Assembly: GCA_035533595.1 (NCBI GenBank)
Contig: DATLTN010000057.1
Location: 1-57,236, forward strand
DNA from: Acidimicrobiales bacterium
GTDB lineage: Bacteria > Actinomycetota > Acidimicrobiia > Acidimicrobiales > Bog-793
DNA length: 57,236 nt
Direction: 5' to 3'
The position numbers and the translations under genes are program-made. Below the pieces are notes generated by a model. That model did not search any database and was not told the origin of the DNA. It worked only from the letters and a program-made list of their open reading frames with translations. Positions 50,863 to 57,236 of the stretch are shown piece after piece (positions within the stretch are counted from its first letter, which is position 1; every line of letters begins with the position of its first letter).

Positions 50863-51362
50863 TACACCGGTCCTTCCGTCTCGTGTCTGGATGTGCGGGC
50901 CGTGCGGGCCGTGCGGAGGTTGGCGATTCCGTCGGCTGCGGCCCGGCGTGCGGCGACGGTGCTCCCGCCCATCACGGCGGCGACTTCCGCGTAGGGAAGG
51001 CCGCCGAGGTAGTGGTAGACGACGGCGGACCGCTGTCGGTCTGGGAGCCGGGCGAGCAACTGAGGAAGGTCCAGTGCGCCGCCGAGGTCGAGTTCGGTGG
51101 TCGTCGCAGGGACCTCTGCCACCGGCGTCGGGGTGCGCTTGGTCTTGCGCAGGATGTCGATGGAGCGGCGGTGGGCGATGGTCACGAGCCAGGCCTCGAC
51201 GTTGGCGTCGGCCGGGAGACCGGGGTACGCCCGCAGCGCTGAAAGAAAGGTCTCGGACCAGGCATCGTCAGCGTCCACCGCGCCGACGATGGTCCTGCAC
51301 ACTCGCAGGACGGTCGGGCCGTGCACCGAGACCACCTCAGAGAAGGGTTGCTTGTCGGTCAC
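50862..51362 (-). CDS. ECF sigma-70 family factor
   Basis: This 166-residue protein has sigma region 2 (VDADDAWSETFLSALRAYP, WLVTIAHRRSIDILRK) and region 4 (LPDRQRSAVVYHYLGGLPYAEVAAVMGGSTVAARRAAADG). No anti-sigma gene follows; ogt overlaps its stop. Such sigma-ogt-dioxygenase operons may form a DNA-damage response in actinobacteria. Confidence 0.88.
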   Translation of the reverse strand: MTDKQPFSEVVSVHGPTVLRVCRTIVGAVDADDAWSETFLSALRAYPGLPADANVEAWLVTIAHRRSIDILRKTKRTPTPVAEVPATTTELDLGGALDLPQLLARLPDRQRSAVVYHYLGGLPYAEVAAVMGGSTVAARRAAADGIANLRTARTARTSRHETEGPV

Positions 51363-51404
51363 GGTCCGTAGACGCCCGGCCGATGCGAAACGTGAGGTCG
51401 CATC

Positions 51405-51566
51405 TCAGAACAGCCGCCAGGGCCACCCGAGCTCCTCGGCCTCGAGATCGAGGAGACGTTGCTTGCGAGCGAGTCCTCCGGCATACCCCGTCAACTTTCC
51501 GCCGGCACCGACCACCCGGTGGCACGGCACGAGGATGCAGACCGGGTTGCGGCCTAGTGCTGCCGA
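51405..51566 (-). pseudogene. C-terminal fragment of a second ogt
   Basis: Only the last 53 or so codons remain: [22 protein letters not shown] through [22 protein letters not shown] and a stop. The N-terminal domain is missing and homology ends abruptly at 51566. It differs from the intact copy, so it is not a recent duplication. The open frame upstream of 51566 is antisense to the GNAT fragment. Confidence 0.8.
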
Positions 51567-51927
51567 GGTGGGCGGGACGTGGCTGGCGGCCAGCGTCCAG
51601 CGAACGGGCGTCAACACCGAGACAAAACTGCTCATGCTCGCCCACGCTTTTGAGGCTTGGGGCGTTCGCCGGGTGACGCTCAAGACCGACGCGTGCAATG
51701 TCCAGTCTCGCACCGCCATCGAAAGGATCGGTGCGAGAGCTGAGGGAATTCGGCGGGCCCACATGCCAGCGCTCGACGGGACGATCCGCGACAAGGCCTA
51801 CTACTCGATCATCGCCGCAGAATGGCCCATGATTCGACAACATCTCCGCCAACTGCTCGACGGCGAAAACCACCTCCACCCGCTCGACGGAGGCGACCGT
51901 TGCCAGATCAGTCCTGAGGCGGTGTGA
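51565..51927 (+). pseudogene. C-terminal fragment of a GNAT acetyltransferase
   Basis: The conserved part begins [19 protein letters not shown] and continues [21 protein letters not shown]...[20 protein letters not shown], matching RimJ/RimL-type GNATs without their N-terminal half. The join with the ogt fragment is at 51560-51570. The stop is at 51925-51927. Confidence 0.75.
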
Positions 51928-51928
51928 C

Positions 51929-52276
51929 ATGAACCAGGAACCGACCAACGACACGGCCACCGTGGCGGACCACGATGGCACACAGATCGCGTATTCGCGG
52001 GCATCGCGACGTTCCGCAAGCTTGCGCTGCTTCTACACCCATTCGTCTGATTTACGCGCCGGCCTACGCGACCAACCTCGTCGAGAACTCGTTCAGCCGT
52101 CTACGTCGAGGCGACTGGTGGGTCCAGCCCGGTGACATCACCCGATCGGTGGTGCTGATGCGGTTCTGCTCAATGACGAACGCGTGTTGTGCACCTCGCG
52201 GCGCATCGCCGAGCCAGTACCTGTGTCGAACCGCTCATGACGAGTGGCCTCATTAGTCAGCAGGTCGCGATCACGT
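51929..52276 (+). other. Degraded region: possible hydrolase N-terminus and transposase remnant
   Basis: A frame from ATG 51929 gives MNQEPTNDTATVADHDGTQIAY, like the start of an alpha/beta hydrolase, and then loses sense near 52000. In another frame (52035-52158) RLIYAPAYATNLVENSFSRL recalls the C-terminus of IS630-type transposases. Both are weak resemblances. No intact gene is present. Confidence 0.35.
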
Positions 52277-53890
52277 TCAGCCGTAGTGACGCAGCGCCTG
52301 CCAGACCGAGGGCCAGGAATGGCGCAGTCCCGTACAGAGGTAGATGTGGCCACCCCATTCCTGGTTGTGCAGCCCAGCATCGTTGGCGACCGTCGCCAGG
52401 GTGCGCACCGAGGAGAAGAAACCCAGCAAGTAACCCCGGAAACCGGTCACATCTCCCGGCCCGGGCGCGATGGCGACGACCGCGTCGGGGCGCATCCCGG
52501 CGGGCATCCACCACCACCCGCTGTTTTGGTCTCCGAAGACGACGGGCAGCCCACTCGAGTGGCCGAGTTCGTTGATCGCCCCGGCCTCGCCGTAGTTCTG
52601 GGCGATGAGCACCGATCGCGCTCGAGTCGCCGCGGGAAGGCCGTGCCAAGCGGCGGCAACCGTGCCGACGAATCCGGGCCAGCCGACTGACTCGGCAAGA
52701 GCCTGGTTGACGCCGTAGGTCCATCCGATGTCGTCGGCCGGCAGCACCGGAAGGACGAGCGGCACAGCAGCGACCGTTGTGAGGGCCGTCGCGGCGAGCA
52801 GCTTGCGCAATCGATGCCCGACGGCGAGCCAGCCCTCGAGGGCGACGGCGCCAGCCGCCAGCAGGTAGACGTAGGCGCCGAGCAGGTAGTAGATCTTCGA
52901 GCCGGTCGTGAGGGCGAAGAAGACGAGCAGCAGGGCGTACGCCCACGCGAGGCCCTTCCACGCCGGTCGGCCTGAGCGCCAGAGGAAGCGGACCCCCGTC
53001 GCCCACACCGGCACGAGCGCCAACGAGGCCATGATCACCTGGCCGACGACGAAGTTGGCAATCCTGCCCGCTCCGCCGTTCTCGACGTTGAGATTGCGGG
53101 TCATCGTCACCGTCGCCCAGCCGTGTCCTGCCTGCCAGACGAGATCTGGGATCGTGAATACGCTGGCGAGGACCGCGCCTGCCACGAACCAGCGGTTGCA
53201 CATCAGTCGCCAACCCCCGGATAGCACGGTGCCGATGATGAGCGCGAGGGCGAGGAACGCGATGCTGTGCTTGTTGGTGAGCCCGAGCCCGACCACAGCT
53301 CCGCCGGCCAGCCACCAGCGGGGATCGCCGGTGCGCCCGATGCGCACCGCGATCAGGGCGAGCCCGGACCAGGCCAGCACGTCGAAGGCGGTCGGGCCGG
53401 TGAGGTGGTCGGCGGCGAGCAGCGCCGGCATGGTGGCGACGCCAATTGCGGCCATCAGCTGAGCGCGCTGGCCGCCGCCGAGCTCACGAGCGAGCAGCCC
53501 GCCGAGGATGACCGTGCCGAAGCCGGCAAGCGCCGCCCATAGGTGCAGGCCGACGAGGGAGAGTCCGAACAGCGCCAGCGAGAGCCTGGCGATCAGTGGC
53601 GTGAAGACGGGCTGGTCGACGTAAGAAGCTTGTAGGTGCCGAGCGGAGTCGAGGAAGTAGAGCTCATCGCGGTGGAACCCGTAGCGTGCGGAGAACGCCA
53701 TAAGCACGGAAAACAGCGTCAATGCGACGACGATCACGCGACGGTCGAAGCGGGCTCGGCTCGCCTCGCCGCGCCCGGCCGCAGGCATCAGCATCGTCGA
53801 GGGCGCCAACAACGAAGCGACTCCGCCTCGGCCCGAGGGCGTCGAAGTGGCGCCCCCGAGGAGTGCGCTGTCCGAGCCAGTACCTTCCAT
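52277..53890 (-). CDS. GT39/ArnT-like membrane glycosyltransferase
   Basis: This 537-residue protein has about 11-12 membrane helices after a 50-residue cytoplasmic lead. The first loop has YGFHRDELYFLDSARHL and YVDQPVFTPLIARLS, a typical GT39/83 (ArnT/PMT-like) pattern with the catalytic Asp in HRDEL. It should transfer sugars from a lipid carrier at the membrane. ATG 53890 has AGAGAGG upstream on the minus strand. Acceptor unknown. Confidence 0.88.
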   Translation of the reverse strand: MEGTGSDSALLGGATSTPSGRGGVASLLAPSTMLMPAAGRGEASRARFDRRVIVVALTLFSVLMAFSARYGFHRDELYFLDSARHLQASYVDQPVFTPLIARLSLALFGLSLVGLHLWAALAGFGTVILGGLLARELGGGQRAQLMAAIGVATMPALLAADHLTGPTAFDVLAWSGLALIAVRIGRTGDPRWWLAGGAVVGLGLTNKHSIAFLALALIIGTVLSGGWRLMCNRWFVAGAVLASVFTIPDLVWQAGHGWATVTMTRNLNVENGGAGRIANFVVGQVIMASLALVPVWATGVRFLWRSGRPAWKGLAWAYALLLVFFALTTGSKIYYLLGAYVYLLAAGAVALEGWLAVGHRLRKLLAATALTTVAAVPLVLPVLPADDIGWTYGVNQALAESVGWPGFVGTVAAAWHGLPAATRARSVLIAQNYGEAGAINELGHSSGLPVVFGDQNSGWWWMPAGMRPDAVVAIAPGPGDVTGFRGYLLGFFSSVRTLATVANDAGLHNQEWGGHIYLCTGLRHSWPSVWQALRHYG

Positions 53891-53976
53891 GATCCGACCT
53901 CTCTGCTCGCGGGTATGCCAAATGACGATGCGCCTGCGTCGCGTGACGATCGTGGTTCGGGTCAACAGGAGGAGTA

Positions 53977-54717
53977 ATGGCAGCCTGAGGCCCTTCGCCG
54001 AGGGGCCGCCATAGGCTTCGACTAATCGACGTCTGCCACTCGCAGCAACGAATCGACTCGTTCTACGGGCGAGCGACGCCGGGGGATCATCGGCCCTCGT
54101 TTACGACGGGGAGCGACCTTGGCGACTACCTCGAGGCGCTCTGGCCGCCCGGCCCGGGCGAGGCGGCCGGCGAGGTGGACGGCTGGCTGGCACACCGGTT
54201 CGCTCGTCGACGTCTCAACGGCATCGCCAGGTTCAGCGCGCGATTCGAGAACGGCCGCTGGACAGCTGCCATCCGGCTGCGTCCCGACGCGGACGAAGCG
54301 GCGATCCACGAGGCTGCGGCACCCATCGAGCTCGAGGTCACCTACACCGACTCCATACCCCTCGACTTCGACCAAGGTGCTCGGGGTCGAGCGCGCCAGA
54401 ACGGACGCTGCCAACGCGGCGTAGCTTCTCCATCACTTTGGTATCTCTCGAGGGTCGAGGGCTTGGACGGTTTCGGCCCGCCCGAGGAGGATCCTCCTCG
54501 GCCCCGTCCAGTCGCAAAGCCCTTTCGCCTCTCGGCCCGCTCAGCGACCGGCCGGACTCGACGTCGAGACGCCGGTCGCGATTCGTCACGGCGAGCCCTG
54601 GGCGGTGCTCAGCGGGCGAACAATCTGGCCCGAGGGTACGCGACAAGTTCTGGCACAAGTTCCCAAACATGGCGGGCCGCCGGAACCGGCGAAATCTCAG
54701 GTAGGTCGAAAATGTAG
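53977..54717 (+). pseudogene. Broken unidentified gene
   Basis: AGGAGGAG (53967-53974) precedes ATG 53977, but that frame stops after three codons. The same frame is open from 53989 to 54717 and reads protein-like at 54031-54370 (FYGRATPGDHRPSFTTGSDL, WLAHRFARRRLNGIARFSAR, PIELEVTYTDSIPLDFD). The last third is low complexity. It has no recognised domain; an internal start at GTG 54175 is possible. Confidence 0.4.
54482..54501. repeat. Perfect 20-bp palindrome
   Basis: CCGAGGAGGATCCTCCTCGG is an exact palindrome within the broken region. It may be an operator, an element end or chance; no partner copy is seen in the window. Confidence 0.6.
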
Positions 54718-54944
54718 GGCAGGACGTTCTTCGCGTCCGCCCGAGGACCCGTCGGCAACGGGGGCGCGGGGCGCGGCCCCGGTGATGCCCGCGTCCTCAG
54801 GCCGCGTCTCCGCGCGCTGGCTCTGGCGGCGATTCAGACAGACGACGAACGCCGCCGTGACCGCGCGGACTCGGTTCGGAACAACTCCGAGCGCATTCTG
54901 CGGTCGCCTGTAACTTCTGAGGCCGAGCGGATGTAAGTGGAGTG
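54718..54944. promoter_or_regulatory. Upstream region of the ECF sigma gene
   Basis: There is no gene here. GGAAC at 54878-54882 followed after 18 nt by CGGTC (54901-54905) resembles an ECF-type promoter and would allow autoregulation. The spacing is slightly long, so support is weak. Confidence 0.3.
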
Positions 54945-55562
54945 ATGAGCGAACAATCCGACGAGCAACGCTTCACCGCGATCTTCGACGCGTTCCGAGC
55001 GCCTGTCCTTGCCTATGCACGCCGTCGCGTTGGCGACGACTCGGCACAAGACATCGTGGCCGATACGTTCCTCGTCGCTTGGCGGAATCTGGACGACGTG
55101 CCAGCTTTTGCGCTGCCCTGGCTGTATCGCGCTGCCGCGTTTCAGGTGAGCAACTGGCGGCGGTCGCTGGCGCGATCGGAGGAGCGGGCACCAGTTCGCC
55201 TCGCACCGGAACCGGTAGGACCAGACCCGAGCGAGGAAGTCGTCGAGCTGGATAGTTGGGCCACTGCGTTTCGTCGTCTGAGCGAATCCGATCGGGAGGT
55301 GCTGCGCTTGATCGCCTGGGAGTCGCTCAGTGCAGCGGACGCCGCATTCGTTCTCGGATGCTCTCTGCCCACGTTCAAAGTCCGCGTCCACCGAGCGCGT
55401 CGCCGTCTTCTTCGACTGCTTGAACTGGAAGACGCGCCGGAATCGCAATCGACCTCGGATGCCAGACGGTTGTCAAAGAGCAGTCCGAACGAAACGCCCG
55501 TGATCCGGGCCGTTCGCGCCGGTGAGACCAGTTCGTTGTCAATTCAAGGAGAGTCACTATGA
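54945..55562 (+). CDS. ECF sigma factor
   Basis: This 205-residue protein has region 2 (GDDSAQDIVADTFLVAWRNLDDVP, WLYRAAAFQVSNWRRS) and region 4 (LSESDREVLRLIAWESLSAADAAFVLGCSLPTFKVRVHRARRRL). A tail of about 40 residues after region 4 is unusual. ATG 54945 (or GTG 54942) starts it. It overlaps the next gene by 4 bp. Confidence 0.88.
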   Translation: MSEQSDEQRFTAIFDAFRAPVLAYARRRVGDDSAQDIVADTFLVAWRNLDDVPAFALPWLYRAAAFQVSNWRRSLARSEERAPVRLAPEPVGPDPSEEVVELDSWATAFRRLSESDREVLRLIAWESLSAADAAFVLGCSLPTFKVRVHRARRRLLRLLELEDAPESQSTSDARRLSKSSPNETPVIRAVRAGETSSLSIQGESL

Positions 55563-56836
55563 AGTCGCCAAACGTCCTCGACGACCTTGCCGTGCGCAAT
55601 CCGGCCCGATCGGACTCGGGCGACGAGGCGTCAGCGGATGACCACGCCCTGCTCTCGTCAATCCTGGCGACATCGCGCCACGAAGCCCGCGTCGCGTGGC
55701 ACCCTCGGCGCTCACGTCAGCGGCGACGGATGGCCGCTGGTGCGTTGCTCGCCGCGTGCGCGGCGGCGGCCTTGATCATTGCAATCGACGTTCCCCAACC
55801 ATCCTCCCCGCGTCAGGCTGCGTCGACCGGACACAGCCAGTCACCGTCCCATGCCAGCGTCGTTGTGTTCTTGACCGACGCCGCGAAGGTCGCTGCGCAG
55901 ACGACGAGCGTTCCGACGCTTGCGCCCGGCCAGTACTTCTACGAAAAGAACATCGTCACAAGTCGTACAACCTGTCAGTTGACGACGGTCGCTTCCGGAC
56001 AAGCGAGTGTCTCCGCGGGCTCTGCTGGCAGTTCGACGCCTGCGAGCACGATTGCTCCGTCCGATTCCGCGACAACTACCTCCCCGTCGCAGCCAACGAC
56101 CTCGACAGCCTTCGCGTACACCCAACCGCTGTTTCGCGAGGAGTGGCAGAACGATGACTTCGCTGGTGGTCTTCAAGAGAGCGTGGATGGGACCGGAACC
56201 TTCGGCTCTCCGAGCGAGGAACAAGCGTGGCAAGCGGCGGGTTCGCCGTCACTGCAGCTCTGTGCCTATCCCGTCCTGTCGCAACTCAACACATTCGACG
56301 AATCGGCGAAGAGCGGCGAGGTCATCGTCTCCCTGCCAACCGACCCAGAGAAGCTCGGCGCACTGATCGCGGCGGGCCGCGTCAACGACATTGGACAGGT
56401 GCTTCCGGCCAGCGGCCGGTGCCCATCGAAGGCAGGTGACGCTCAGGAAGTCTTCCCACCCGGAGCCGTCTGCCCTGTCTCGGCACAGTTCGACATCGCG
56501 GAGAACCTGCTGGGTGCGCCGCAAGGACCAGCGCTCCTCGGCCCCGCGCTCTATAACCTGCTTGCCCAGCTCCCCGGCGTCGAGAACGTCGGCACGGTGA
56601 CAGACGCGCTCGGTCGATCAGGCACAGCGATCGAGGACCCGAGCACCGGCAAGGTGTTCGTGATCAACCCATCCACCGGGCAACTCCTCGAACAGGAGGA
56701 AGTCAGCGGGTCGAGCACCACCTCCGACAATCCGCTCGGAACGGTCGACTATTCGACGACCTTCGGACCGCTCTCAGTTGTGAACGGTGTAGGTGCCCGT
56801 CCGTCTGAGGGCAGCTCGGGAGCAGGTACCAGCTGA
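55559..56836 (+). CDS. Membrane-anchored extracytoplasmic protein, CU044_5270-like partner of the ECF sigma factor
   Basis: This 425-residue protein has a cytoplasmic N-terminus (about 1-58, basic RRSRQRRR just before the membrane), one helix (about 59-77, MAAGALLAACAAAALIIAI) and a large outer domain with LAPGQYFYEKNIV and a Thr/Ser-rich insert. This is the layout of actinobacterial CU044_5270-type proteins found beside ECF factors. It may act as an anti-sigma-like sensor, but no anti-sigma domain is seen. AAGGAGAG precedes ATG 55559. Confidence 0.8.
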   Translation: MKSPNVLDDLAVRNPARSDSGDEASADDHALLSSILATSRHEARVAWHPRRSRQRRRMAAGALLAACAAAALIIAIDVPQPSSPRQAASTGHSQSPSHASVVVFLTDAAKVAAQTTSVPTLAPGQYFYEKNIVTSRTTCQLTTVASGQASVSAGSAGSSTPASTIAPSDSATTTSPSQPTTSTAFAYTQPLFREEWQNDDFAGGLQESVDGTGTFGSPSEEQAWQAAGSPSLQLCAYPVLSQLNTFDESAKSGEVIVSLPTDPEKLGALIAAGRVNDIGQVLPASGRCPSKAGDAQEVFPPGAVCPVSAQFDIAENLLGAPQGPALLGPALYNLLAQLPGVENVGTVTDALGRSGTAIEDPSTGKVFVINPSTGQLLEQEEVSGSSTTSDNPLGTVDYSTTFGPLSVVNGVGARPSEGSSGAGTS

Positions 56837-57236
56837 CGTTGGCCGCGACGATGCGGCAATCGTTACTCCCGCGTGGCATACGCGAGGCACTGTTGAGCGA
56901 CACGTTGCCTGCTCACGATGAGCAGCTGGAGCGTCAATGAGCGTGATGACGACCTGACGCATCCTTGGTGATTGCGTTGTCGCCTCTCGCGGCGACAACG
57001 TGAAGGGGTCCGAGAAAGACAAGGACCCCCCTCGCTCACAATCTCTTGGCAGAGCGGTCCTCTGGATCGCCGGAGGCGTCTGTTGTTTTATGGCTCCTGA
57101 CGAGGCTGTCGCACAGTTCCTCAGGGCGCCGAGCGGCCCGATCCCCGGCGATCTGCGATCTGTGTGTCGGTAGACGCCGGCTTCCCGCCGGACGGTCTCA
57201 GATCACGGCCAATCGATGCCTCCGGACCTTCAGGAG
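56837..57236. other. Right-end intergenic region
   Basis: About 400 bp with no supported gene. A short frame from ATG 57090 (MAPDEAVAQFLRAPSG, 27 residues) has no homology I recognise. The two hairpins below are the main features. Confidence 0.5.
56975..57029. terminator. Two successive hairpins
   Basis: A 10-bp stem (CGTTGTCGCC 56975-56984, GGCGACAACG 56991-57000) is followed by a 7-bp stem (GGGGTCC 57005-57011, GGACCCC 57023-57029). There is no T-tract. They probably end the ECF operon transcript. Confidence 0.45.

Noticed and set aside
56774-57022. 82-residue minus-strand frame near the right end
   Set aside because: It reads through the 56975-57000 hairpin and overlaps the end of the membrane protein gene; no domain or ribosome binding site.

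Overview
The window is high-GC DNA with short intergenic gaps, many 4-bp stop/start overlaps and frequent GTG or TTG starts. A WhiB protein, F420-type and other luciferase-like (LLM) oxidoreductases, a GlnR-like regulator, paired ArsA-like ATPases, a CeoB/CeoC-type TrkA pair and a lysine-tailed topoisomerase I point to an actinobacterium. It is probably a deep lineage such as Acidimicrobiia, but that placement is inference.

Left edge (1-443): the 3' end of a tyrosine integrase runs into the 3' end of an antisense tRNA-Pro(CGG), so an integrated element lies mostly outside the window. From 443 to 13.7 kb is mostly housekeeping: a CBS/CorC protein, a receiver protein, two ArsA-like ATPases divergent from whiB, a metallo-beta-lactamase-fold hydrolase, Mrp and an IscA-type Fe-S carrier, RidA, a YVTN lipoprotein, glutamine synthetase with a GlnR-like regulator, NAD synthetase and a sigma-70 factor. 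Two terminators and a 47-bp tandem repeat close this block.

From 14 to 28.5 kb is an accessory block. It holds a 1974-residue exported NHL-repeat protein, a divergent LuxR-type regulator, and a tightly coupled nine-gene redox/signalling operon (21.4-28.5 kb). The operon encodes two small membrane proteins, ApbE, a ferric-reductase-like cytochrome, a NuoF-like NADH dehydrogenase subunit, a ferredoxin, a third small membrane protein, a histidine kinase and a response regulator. It reads as a route for electrons from NADH to the outside of the membrane. The usual FMN_bind acceptor is missing, which makes it the best candidate for an undescribed system here.

From 28.8 to 49.4 kb is again mostly core: a HAD phosphatase, a TrkA pair, an APC permease fused to an OB-fold domain, topA-tmk-holB, a strange Lys/Pro/Ala 11-residue repeat protein, acs, GNAT and carboxymuconolactone-decarboxylase-like enzymes, an MFS exporter, LLM enzymes, and a 67-residue protein with a near-ideal promoter and ribosome binding site divergent from a MarR regulator.

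The right end (49.5-57.2 kb) is mixed. An ECF sigma/Ogt/2OG-oxygenase operon suggests alkylation repair. It is followed by truncated gene pieces (ogt, GNAT, possible hydrolase and transposase remnants), a GT39-like membrane protein, a broken reading frame, and an ECF sigma factor coupled to a membrane-anchored extracytoplasmic protein.
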